Shown in pieces: positions 39,757 through 50,600 of a DNA stretch of 64,000 nucleotides (position 1 is its first letter; each line of letters starts with the position of its first letter). This DNA is from Karalla daura. Lineage: Eukaryota; Chordata; Actinopteri; Chaetodontiformes; Leiognathidae. The notes below the pieces were generated by a model that was not told where the DNA came from, did not search any database, and worked only from the letters and a program-made list of their open reading frames with translations. The translations under genes and the position numbers were made by a program. The stretch is from contig CM055201.1 of the NCBI GenBank assembly GCA_029224185.1, positions 6,656,251 to 6,720,250 on the forward strand. The letters are read 5' to 3'.

Positions 39757-42459
39757 TCATAATTTAATCTTTTTTACAAACTTTGCAAACCACATGTAGG
39801 AGGTCGCTGCACACAATCCATACCTGAGGGAGAAGAGAGATGGATGATGGCCGCTTGTGAGAATATCTGATTGAGCTGGGTATTCATCATTGTGTCACCT
39901 ACCATGTAATGATGTACTGCATGTGCTCGTTCCTCAGCGTGACCCTGGTCTGTCCTCCTATTGGTCCACCAGGAATGGTGCTCCCTGCAGGACAAAACGC
40001 TTCCCTCGGTACAGAGAAATCTTATGACGTACAAACTGATGTCCAGTGCGATCTAATGCCGTTTCCTTACCGAAATCTGCGTCGATGAAGATGGGTTCAG
40101 CCCCAGTGACGCTGGACATGGCCTCCAGGTCCCTGTAGTGCCAGCGGTTTCTCTGTACGTCGTTGTTTGGCACAAATGGTTTGCGAATCTCCGTCAGCCT
40201 GACGACCCCGACCACTTCCACCTCATCCTCCACCTGGACACAAACATCGCCTCAGTCAAGCGATGCTGAACGGGCCGATGGAAGCAACCATAGAATTCAG
40301 GGAACTGCCATCACATTATCATCATTATCTGAACCACTGACCTGTCCCTTCATCCTGGTCTCCGGTCGGATCTTCAGCTTCGGGACGTATCCTCTGTTGA
40401 CCAGGATAGTGATGCTGTGGGTGGAGGAGGTATCACTGAGTGTGAGCGTCACAGCTCTGGCATCTAAGTCAGAACAGTGTCACCTGTGCGTGGTACGTGC
40501 CCGAGGTCAGTGCAGTGGAAGGGAGTGATGACGTTTGCCCCGGACTCTCCGCTGGAGGACAGGCGGCCTGCCTCCCGCGCCTCCTTCTCTGGGTCGACGG
40601 GCGAGCGGGGCAGGATGTACAGCTCCTGAGAGTGGTCGTACCGGCCACGCACTCTCACCCGTCTGTACTCGAGCTGCTTCAGCTCATGAGGGCTGACATC
40701 CAAAGGGGAAATATTGAAAAATGGGACAAGGAAATGAGCCCGAGAGGTGGAAAAAGCATTATTTTAAAAGCATTTTTTAAACATTTCTGTCATGAAACTA
40801 AGACTAGTTTAAGTTACACATTTCTGTGGCTTAAAGGCATCGTGGCATCATCGGTTAAGAGAAGGGTATCTTCGAATCCTTAACTTTATTTCAATACCTC
40901 TTTAAGACTTCTTGAAGAATGTCACCACAAAAAAAACTTCAGCGCCCTTTCAAGATGTAATCACCAGCACATCTTACACCAAAGTTTTTGCAGTCAAACT
41001 ATTTGGAAAGAGCGTGAATACCAACAAAATGTAATACCTCATATCATTGTACTTAATATTTTTTTTAATTTTCCCAAAACTGATTTATCAACATTCAATA
41101 CTTTTGAAGACCCTGCGGAAACCGGCTGCAATGACTGCAACGTGCACTTACTCGAGAGGAAGAGGAATGGGTTCTGCAGTCGTGAGTCTTATCAGATCAT
41201 CGATCAGCTGCAATTTCCACTGCCGCCGTTTAACCTTCACAGGAGCAAGACTGTCACGATCTCCTCAGAGAAATCAAACCGAGAGGCAGCTGCATTGTTC
41301 TAACCAGAGCGGAGAGGCTGTACCTGCCACGTGCCCAGGCCGAAGGTTGTGACAGGGATGAGCAGCAGGAACCACTTGAGGGCAGAGTCTTCTCCTTTCT
41401 GTGCTCTGGCCGCTGTGGAGCCCGACCGCTGCACGATGCCAATGAATTTGCCTGTAAGGTCGCAAACACGAGCATGGTTTACTCCTGATATTCATATGAC
41501 ATTTAAACTGCTATGAACAGAGCATAGAAACATAGCTGTAAACAAAGCACTGAAAAAGTCAAATCTTACGAAGAGGGAATGTCTTGGATGGAGTTTGCAT
41601 GTGACTGTTTCTGTGTCTGACTTGAGGTATCTTCCTTCAGTACAGGTTTTACAATATGTGATTTTCACTTGTTGGTCCCTGATGATTCATTATTAGAGCA
41701 ATTGATTAGCTATTATAACTTAAAAAACTCTTAAACTGTCAATAAATGAGGATGTATATTACAAATGCAGAATTCTGAATTCCATAAGCTTCCAATGTTT
41801 TATCAAGCTCATATTATCCGATGATCAGTTAGTCAAGCAACTGGATTGAAGAAGTCCAGTTGCTTGACTAACTGATCATCGGATACCATGACCTGGATGA
41901 ATGAGAATCTCCACAGACGTAAGCTCATATTATGAAACCACCTGGTTGTTTTGTTTTTTTTACTTAAGACAAATCTAAGGAAAGTATGTGCTTGTCTTTG
42001 TGTCTGAATGGAGGCATTTCTTCTCTGGATTGTTTTCACGTCATCATGCTCATACTCACAAACCATACTGACTTTTTTATTGGTTCTGAGGGACTCCATG
42101 GTTCTAACGTGAAACATTGAGACACTGAGAAAAACTTACTTTACACTCTGATTTTTACTAAACAAATTACTTTAGTTATTTAATTACTTTAATCTCCAGT
42201 CAAGCCTATGTTTAAATACCATACACGTCATGCTGTACCTTCTCCGGGTCTGAATAGTGGCAGCCTGGGCAGGAGGAGAGTCCTCCTGATGTAAACAACA
42301 GGGGTCTGCGATGACAGAAAACCAGCCGTAAAACATGACTTTCGTGGAGTTTCTTCGCGACGTGAAGATAAAGGAGACAGAATGTGTGTACGCCACTTCA
42401 CTCACCTGTTTCCTCAGGATCGTGAGCAGCCTGGAAGTGGCTGCCTTGAGAGAGGCCAT
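39757..42459 (-). CDS. SURF1: SURF1 cytochrome c oxidase assembly factor
   Basis: Inner-mitochondrial-membrane protein needed for early assembly of complex IV. Nine minus-strand exons: 42459-42406, 42305-42239, 41451-41324, 41234-41152, 40692-40501, 40414-40342, 40233-40071, 39984-39903, 39823-39757; 909 nt, 302 aa (human 300). Features in order: Arg-rich N-terminus MASLKAATSRLLTILRKQ (mitochondrial import), first membrane segment (WFLLLIPVTTFGLGTWQ), family motifs ELYILPRSPVDPE, ANVITPFHCTDLG, TILVNRGYVP, WHYRDLEAM, GAEPIFIDADFG, GGPIGGQTRVTLRNEHMQY, second membrane segment near WYGLCAATSYMWF. Exon 5 appears to end at a GC donor. Shares a promoter region with SURF6 head-to-head. Identification is firm. 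Confidence 0.97.
41816..41884. repeat. Perfect 30-bp inverted repeat (9-base loop) in SURF1 intron 2
   Basis: Arms 41816-41845 and 41855-41884 are exact reverse complements (atccgatgatcagttagtca at the outer end), loop ttgaagaag. Probably the tip of a fold-back interspersed repeat. Confidence 0.9.
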
Positions 42460-42674
42460 GCTGAAGGGAGGTAACGCAGGTTAACATGGGCATGAAACAG
42501 TGGGCTGAATAACAGCTACATAAGCGCTCCGTTAGGGGGACCGCTCTCACCGTTACACCTTCCGGCTCACCGACACCCCGTTTCCGTAACCCACGTGAGG
42601 AGAAGTGTGTTGATTTTTGCATGCCAGGTAACACCAGTCTGTTTTACGTGGATCAACAGAGTTAATTGGCCGAT
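42460..42674. promoter_or_regulatory. Bidirectional promoter of SURF1 and SURF6
   Basis: Only 215 bases separate the two divergent start codons. The interval contains CCTTCCGG at 42558-42565 (ETS-type core on the minus strand) and lacks a TATA box, as expected for a housekeeping bidirectional promoter. Confidence 0.65.
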
Positions 42675-45338
42675 ATGGACCTCGCCTCTAAGGACGCATA
42701 CATCCAGAAACTCGCAAGTAAAGTCTTCTCCCAGAAAGACCACGAGCCCAAGAAGAGACCGCACGGTAAATGAAATGTGCTGCGCTTCACCGTGGAAGCC
42801 CCTTCCCTACTTCGATACTTCCCACTGGATTAAAAAAAAAAGATACTCTAAACCCTTGTCAGAATGGCCGTTTATAAGTCAGTATAACGAGCTGTCAGTC
42901 AAAGAAATGAGTCAGTAAGTCAAAACAGTGAGATGGTAAGTTATTTCAACGACATGCAAACTACTATACAGGAAGTCACTGTAATATGATATCACTGTAT
43001 GATAATGAGTCAGAAGAACGAGTGGCGAAATAAAATGATTAGGTAGTAAGTCATTATGTCATTAAAATAATTATGTTAAGTCAAAATGTCATCGATTGGA
43101 GAGATACTGAGTCAAAATAATCAACATATTGAGACACTCAGTGAAAATAAGATCAGATATTTTGAGATATTAAGACAAAATGCCACATCATTATAATAAG
43201 ATATTGAGTCAGAATAATGAGCTATCATATCAATAATGAGAGCCTTATGTTATTGTTATGAAATGCCAAGTCAAGAAGAGATGCCAAGAAGCCAAAATGG
43301 TGGGATCCACTATTATAATACCATAGCAAGTCAAAAATACTGTTACGTTACTACTACTTAAGTATATGCCATTATGTGTGTGTGTGCGCGCGTGTGCATG
43401 TTTTAAGGAAATGTGTATGAATACACAATTAATTTTTTTTAGCTGCTGTACGAGAAAATCTCTACAGCAACAAAAAGAACAACAACTTTTTTTCCCCTGT
43501 CCTTTACACCACTTATAGCCAATGTTAAGCTGGAACTCCAAACATAACCTTGTCAGGACGAGGTTATGAGCTAAGCACAAGTTTCCATGGTGATGAATCT
43601 CTATCCAGACATTAATGTTTATAAATACATCTACAGACATGTGTAACGTAAAATTTGTGTTTTTTTTCTGGTATAAGCTACATTAAAATATCTTCTGTAG
43701 TCGCAGCTTTCGCATTTTTGCAGCACGAAAGGAGGAAAGCTGGTGTTTCGCCTTTTCTCCTCTCTGACCTCATTTAGCAATGAGATCTGTGCCATTTTTT
43801 TTTTGTTTACTTTGGAAGACATTAGTTGAGCGTGTTTAACTTCCATTACTGGTGATTGTAATAATGCCTGCAGGTTCAAGGAAGTCCAACTGTCATGATA
43901 ATGTTAATGAGTTACAATAATGACTTTATTTGTTCTTTTTCTGTTTATAGCTTTCAAAGCTAAAAGTGACACTGGTCCTCCAAAGAAGAAGAAGTGTAAA
44001 AAGAAGACATTCAATGAAAAGGGTGCACATGTGAAAAAGCCTCCTCCTGATTCCCAGAAACAGAGTTCAGACCCTGCAAAAGTGAATGTGCCCAAAAAGC
44101 AGAACATCAATGGATCCACGACACTGCAACATAAAGGTACAGAGTGCTCACTCACTGTTGCTCAAATGGTCTGTTCCAGGTAAATATTCTTTTACCCATT
44201 GTATACATATCTATTTTTTTAACATTTAAGGAGGAAATGTGGGATCCAGCTTCTCCACACTTGATGTGTTGCGGAAGAGGCTGCATGAGAAGATTGAGGA
44301 GTCCAGGGGGCAGGTATGCAAGGAAAGCACTTACACTCAAAGGATTATTGACATTTCCTCCCACCCAAAAGCCTCTTTAAAATAAATACATACATTTTGT
44401 AACTGGGACACCGAGATATGCAATTGAATGAAAGCAAATGACTGCAAGGTAGCCGTCTTGTGAGGTTTCCAATGAAATGCCAGCAGCGGAATCTGCAAAG
44501 AATTCACTGTACATGTGTTTCTAAATGATGATGGTGCCATATAGTTAAGCATATGAAGGACCACCGTGACAAATTCTGAAACAAAAAAAGAAATCTAATA
44601 ATTACATTTTGGCACTTTGACTGACACTTCACATTTGTCTTTTATCAGGGAACACCAAAGGACGCATTTTCAGAAGAGGTCCAAGCAAAGCGAGCGAAAC
44701 GGAGGCTGGAACGTGAGCGCAAGAAGAGGAAGAGGAAAGAGTTTCGAATGAAGGAACTGGCTGAAAAAAATGCCAAAGAAGAGCCGCCGGAGATCAAACA
44801 GGAGGCAAAGCCCGCACCCGCTGCAAACAAAAGGGACGAAACCGCCATCCTCTTCAACAAGGTGGAGATGGTGGACGAGAGGTACGCGGACAGAACACAA
44901 CAAAAGAAGCTGAAGAAGCAGAGCATGAAGGGCAAGCTGACGCCACTGACGGGGAAGAACTACAAGCAGCTGATCAGTCAGGTGGAGGCTCGCAAAGCGA
45001 AGCTGGAGGAGCTGAGGGAGAAAGACGAGGGCAAGGCCCGCGAGATGGAGAAGAAGATGAAGTGGACCAACCTGCTGTACAAGGCCGAGGGCATCAAAAT
45101 CAAAGACGACGAGGACATGCTGCGCACCTCGCTCAAGAAAAAGGAGAAGCAGCAAGCCCAGAGGAAGAAGAACTGGGACACACGCTGCGAGAACGTGGTG
45201 CAGAAGATGCAGCAGCGGCAGGACAAGAGAAAGAGGAACATCCTGAAACGCAAGCATGCCAAGGCAGACAAGAAGAAGGACAAGGCACGGAAGAAGGGCA
45301 GAGTGCTTCCTGAGGACTTAAAGAAAGCCACAGCTTAG
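42675..45338 (+). CDS. SURF6: Surfeit locus protein 6 (nucleolar)
   Basis: Nucleolar matrix protein that binds nucleic acid and takes part in ribosome biogenesis; yeast relative Rrp14. Exons: 42675-42765, 43951-44136, 44231-44313, 44649-45338; 1050 nt, 349 aa (human 361). N-terminus MDLASKDAYIQKLASKVFSQ; exon 2 has a basic nuclear-localisation stretch (PPKKKKCKKKTF); exon 3 has LDVLRKRLHEKIEESRGQ; the long last exon is a Lys/Arg/Glu-rich helical SURF6 domain (AILFNKVEMVDE, GKNYKQLISQVEARKAKLEE, KWTNLLYKAEGIKIKDDEDM) ending with a basic tail. Introns 1-3 are normal GT-AG. Fragments of this gene recur at 46467-46516 and 54966-55990. Confidence 0.94.
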
Positions 45339-45377
45339 ATTAGGCAGTGGTGTGTCCCATGTCATGAGCTTTGTCTG

Positions 45378-45383
45378 AATAAA
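45378..45383 (+). terminator. SURF6 poly(A) signal
   Basis: AATAAA 40 bases after the SURF6 stop. Confidence 0.75.
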
Positions 45384-45929
45384 TCATGTCGTTGACATGT
45401 TGTTGCAGAGTTTGCTTTGACTCTGGTAAAAAAGTAATGTGACTAATTACCATAGTGTGACTGTTGACAAACGATTATCTTTCACGACTATGAGTTCATA
45501 TGACTAGCAGGAATCCACTTTATTTCAACATTTTTCTTGCAAACGAATTGTCAGTTGAGCGTTGAATGATATTTTCACACTTGACTGAAGCTTGAGAGAA
45601 GTGTCAGAACAGTCAATAATTGTTTGTTGTAAACCATGTAATAAATATTTTCCAAAGTAATGATTATGAAAAAGTAATGATTCATGAGAGGAATTCCGAA
45701 TTAGGCCATGTGCAAGGTTTAACCTATTTATGCATATTTAACAGCTTAAATATTTGGATTTGAGAAAATGGTTTCAGGTGCCATTATAGCATCGTCCATG
45801 TATATAAAACCATTAAGTTTAAGTAGTGCTTACGGTGTTATTTTACATTAGTGGAATGTAAAAGAAATGTTAAAGAAAAGTGGTTTGTGCAGACTTATTA
45901 AAAATTATGTACATAACACCATTCAATAT

Positions 45930-46300
45930 TTGGATTTGGAAGAGATGGTTGTGAGGGTGACTCCGTGCATTGGTGCATAGTGCTGTCACAGCAAAAAACT
46001 TCCAGGTTCTAATCCGGGTCAGATAAGACAAAGGATGGATGGACATGGTTGCAGGTGCTGCAGGAGCTCAAGGCCAGGGAGTATCGTTTGTGGTCATATC
46101 ATATATCATACAGATTGTTTCTTATTGTCTTTATGTTCTGTACCAACAAGCAGGACTTTGCAAAACTTTTAGGAAACTTCAACCTAGTAAGCCTCGCACA
46201 GGGGTATCCTGACTCCTCTCACCTTGAGTTTCTCAGAGAGGCTCTATGCAAAGCTATGTACGGAGAACACATGGTGCACCAGCACCTGCGTCCTTTTGTA
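45930..46300 (+). pseudogene. Decayed KYAT1-like exon 2 with its upstream flank
   Basis: 46149-46297 aligns with exon 2 of the KYAT copies (QDFAKL, LVSLAQGYPDSSHLEFLREA, HMVHQHLRPF). It has one extra base at the acceptor, Pro/Phe and other substitutions and no usable neighbours: exons 1 and 3-12 are absent around it. The preceding 200 bases match the sequence upstream of exon 2 in copies A and B. A relic of an earlier array member. Confidence 0.8.
45955..46023 (+). repeat. tRNA-like (SINE-type) remnant
   Basis: Contains gtgctgtcacagcaa followed by aggttctaatccggg, which fits a pol III B box (GGTTCNANNCC) as found in fish tRNA-derived SINEs. Related stretches precede exon 2 of copies A (about 48340-48400) and B (about 57400-57470), so it was inside the duplicated unit. 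Confidence 0.45.
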
Positions 46301-46466
46301 GAAAAAAAAGTGAAGTGACAAAAGAAAAGAGTCCCTGATGATTCATTTTTAAAACAATTGATCAGCTATTATAACTTAATAAAAGACTTTTAAACTGTCA
46401 CTAAATGAAGATGTATCTTAATATTAGCAGAAATTGTAATTACACACGCTTCCAATGTTCTTCCAG

Positions 46467-46516
46467 CACACTTGTTGTGCAAAAGGCTGCATGAGAAGAT
46501 AGAGTCTAGAGGGCAG
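46467..46516 (+). pseudogene. SURF6 exon 3 fragment
   Basis: Fifty bases match the 3' half of SURF6 exon 3 (tgcaaaaggctgcatgagaa...) including its gtatgc donor. Lies between the decayed KYAT exon and intact copy A. Confidence 0.8.
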
Positions 46517-46713
46517 GTATGCAAAATAAAAGACGCACATACCCAAGGACTGTATATAATAGACAACACTTAACTAAACTGATAGGTCACACAATAACTA
46601 TACAAATCATGGAGAGCGAACGAAGACAAGCGTTCGCATTCATTTCCTAGTCTAAATCCCTATACTATATCAATCTTTATAGATAAACTGAACTAATGCT
46701 AATCTTATACTGT

Positions 46714-46792
46714 AGACCCTTTTACAACCGTGTTCACTGGAATGAGGACGTAATCAGAAATGCTCGCGTCTGCAGCATCCACTTTAGATCAG
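46714..46792 (+). pseudogene. THAP-domain-like exon fragment
   Basis: Short frame with NRVHWNEDVIRNARVCSIHF; the C-x2-H-F step (VCSIHF) is typical of the second half of a THAP zinc finger. It ends at a good donor (cag|gtaagg). No further exons seen. Could be a remnant of a P-element/THAP-type transposon or gene; chance similarity is possible. Confidence 0.35.
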
Positions 46793-47651
46793 GTAAGGTC
46801 ATCCGTTATTGTGACCACCACCGGGTTCTGGGATTGCGGTCGGGACAGGCACCGGAGGTCTCACGGCCACAGCCTCGAACAGCAGCGTCTACGAAGGAGC
46901 CTTTAAAATGTAGCTGATGACGAAAATGTCTAAGCAAAGGGACCAAATCCATAATAAAAGGCACAGACTCAAGTTTTAAAATGTATCAAATTACAATCTT
47001 TATTAACAAATAGTTTGTTTAAATAGTTGAATAAACACAGTTAAATAAGGCATTTATTTTCTTTTTGAAAATTGCCCCTATTGCAAATAGGGGCAAAAAC
47101 ATGCATGTTTTTAGATTATAGGACAACCTGAGTACCAGAGAAAACCTTGGCACACATTACTCCCTCATCCACCATGTTATTCTTGACGTAGAAATAAAGG
47201 ATTTTAGTCTACCCCAGTGCAGTAAGGAATTCAAAATAATTCATCAATTTAACTTCCGATATTTCTTCCGATGTGCCTGTAATTAATTCAGGTAAAAGTA
47301 ATTCATTTGAGGACATTTTTTAAAGTCCAGTAATAAAGCAGACTATTTTGCATCATGTGATTTCTCAGATAACACTTCAGGTGTCACCTATGGATATGTA
47401 CTTAACTCAAGAAGGGGCTCAAATAACTTCAAGGACTCACAGGTTCTGGAGGCAAACATACAACACATCTCTCAACATCTCTCAACTAGTCGTCTCCCTA
47501 CGCTGAGCGGTCGATCCTCAATTGAAAGCACTCGTCAGTACATCAATTTCATTACATCAAACAGTAAGTACAGCTATAGGAAACAGGAAGATTTGATACT
47601 GTCTCATCATCTGAAGTCTGTCATTCAATTGTGTGTTTGTTTCAGGTGATC

Positions 47652-50600
47652 ATGTTGCGGCGTATCAATGAATTGGCTGATGATGACATATGGTAAGTGA
47701 TCGGCTGGATAGTTATATCAGAAAAAAATCTAACAGATCTTCAAAATGTGTTTTCCAAACCAAACAAATGTGTGAAGGAATACAAGCTGAGACCATATTG
47801 ATGTATTCAGCATGCTGCCGAAATGAAAGCCGGGTAGATTTAAGACACAGACAGAAGGGAAACATTTCTGCAACAGAGGCATGCAGTTAGCAATGAAATA
47901 TTTTGCTCTTTTCACATAAAACTGGCAAGAACCTTTTGTTTTTTTTATCAGTTGAGCGTTGAAAAACATTTTCACACTTGACTGAAACTTGAGAGTATAG
48001 TCAGAATAATCAATAATTGCATGTTCTAAACCATTTAAGTGATATTTTCCAAAATAAAGGTATGATTTGTGAGAGGATTTCCTAATTAGGACTTCTGCAA
48101 GGTTTACCTTGTATATGTGTATTTAACAGCTTAAATACTTGGATTTGAGGAACCAGTTACTGGTGCCATTGTAGCGTTGTCCATGAATATAGAACTAAAA
48201 AGTGTGAGGAGTCCTCATTGTGTTATTTTACATTAGTGGAATGTCAAAGATTTGTTAAAGAAAAGGGATTTGTGCAGACACATTCTTAATTAGAAATATG
48301 TACATGACACCATTCGATATTTGGATTTGAAGAGATGGTTGTGAGGGTGACTGTGCTTTCACAGCAAGAAAGTCTCAGGTTCACATCCTGGTTATGCCAA
48401 GGGCTCTACTGCCCTTATAACGCAGGATAGGTTAGGTATCAACAAACCCCTATGACACCATTAGAGGATAAGACAGGATGGAAATTGTTGCAGGTGCTGC
48501 AGAAGCTGCAGGTGGTGCAGGAGTTCAAAGAGCAGGGAGTATTTCATGTGGTCATATCATGTATTATACTCTGCAGAGTTGTTGCTGATTGTCCTTATGT
48601 TCTGTGCCAACAGGCTGGACTTTGCAAAACTTTCAGAAGACTTCAAACCAGTAAGCCTGGCACACGGGTATCCTGACTTCTCTCCCCCTGAGTTTCTCAG
48701 AGAGGCTCTCTGCAAAGTCATGGATGGAGAACCCATGATGCACCAGTACCCACGACCTTTTGTAGGTTGAAAATCTTTCTTATCTTCTGTTCAAACTTAG
48801 ATAATAATTTTCAACTTTTTAACAGGTTTTAAAAGGGGCAAATGCAGCACAGACAAACAGACATATTTTAACCCTGTATTGCCCTTGTTATGATATTTGT
48901 TACATGATATTGGGAGATTTGACTTGTTAACAAGATCAATACTTTCCTGAAAAAACTGTTCTATACAATCTGACAGTTTCTCTGCCCCCCTGGTGGATTA
49001 TCTGGGCACTGTCAAGTCATTTTCAAAATGTCTGTCTTCTTGTTGTGAGGTTTTCCCCCTCTGGCAAACAAATAAATGTGCCCAAAATTACCATTATGTT
49101 ATCACTAATAATTCAAAATTAATATTCACTGCTCTAAATCAAGTTACAATTGCTAAATATGGCAAATAGTTGAAAATGTATGTGTAATACTGCAAGTATA
49201 AAGAATGCTTTACCTAAAAAATCCTCAGTTGTCACTGGGTTAGAGTTAGTCACTTTTTGCATTGCTCCCAAATAATGTTGTTTAGCTGTCTCAAGATAGG
49301 TAATACTCTCCTCTCTTTGAAATGTTCCATATGTAAAGAGGAATATTTGATTTTTTCTGTACCATATATTTTGTGACAGATTGCCATTTATGCCAGTCGT
49401 GTCGATTAATACAAAACAAATTATTGAGGAAAAACGTATGATGAAGACAAAAATTCTGACTTATTCCATAGGCCGAGCATCACTGTAATAAGATTTTTGC
49501 CATTTCTACCTTACCAGGGTCACAACCGACTTGTAAAAAGTCTTGCGAAATTCTTCAGTCGGGTTGTGGGACGTGAGATCAATCCTTTTGAAGACATCCA
49601 GGTCACCATGGGAGCTTTACATGCTCTGTTCTGTACTTTTCAAGCTGTTTTTGAGGAAGGGGACGAGGTAAGGAGTCCTTCAATGTGTAGCTGTAATTGT
49701 TTTGATTGTGTGTAAAAGTGCAGTAAAATATCACCTCATGGTCAATAACCTTTTTGACAGACAAATTTGTCTTTCAGGTCATAGTCATTGAACCATTCTT
49801 TAACGTCTACACTCCATTGCTGATGGCTGCTGGAACAAAGCCAGTGTATGTCCCTCTGAGGCCGGTCAGTAGTGTTTTGTCTCAATACGAGTGCATCCTT
49901 GAACCTTTCTATCTCTATCTTCTGTCTTTGTATGTGTAATGTGCCTCCAAACGAAGTGAGAATGAGCCATGAAATGAACAGACAGTAATTACTTAATTTG
50001 AACATTGCACAGCCCTGAATTCCTTTTCATTATTATTTCTCCCTTTGTGAAATGCGAGAAGGTGGAGGGAAAGGCTGTCTTGTCAAGTGGTGACTGGGTG
50101 CTTTCTGCAGAGGAGCTGGCCAGTAAATTCACTCCACGCACCAAAGCAATCCTTATCAACTCTCCCAACAACCCGCTAGGCAAGGTGAGTGATTGTTTCT
50201 CCCTCTAAAGCCAGCCAAGTTAATGCAACCAGCCAATTCTTCACACATCCATGCCATTGACAGGTTTTCAAGACTGAGGAACTGCAGATGATTGCAGATC
50301 TCTGCATCAAGCACAATGTGCTGTGCATCAGTGACGATGTGTATGAGTGGCTGACTTATGATGGAGCCAAGCATGTCAAGATAGGTGAGAAAGAGCCATA
50401 GCTCAGCACTATAAGAACAGCACATACACCTGTAACGACTGATGGAATAACCATGTGGATATTGACAGCCAGCCTTCCTGGGATGTGGGAACGAACCATC
50501 ACAATAAGCAGCGGTGGGAAGACCTTCAGTGCGACTGGTTGGAAGGTGCTGCTCGCACTCCTTCAGTGTTCAAGTGTTCTTCATGGCTATGACGACTTGT

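Noticed and set aside
44670..45331. Long Leu-rich minus-strand frames opposite SURF6 exon 4
   Set aside because: Antisense of the Lys/Glu-rich SURF6 coding sequence.
49989..50425. Identical minus-strand frames in KYAT copies A and B (also 58789-59225)
   Set aside because: Antisense to conserved KYAT exons 5 and 6; identity follows from the recent duplication.
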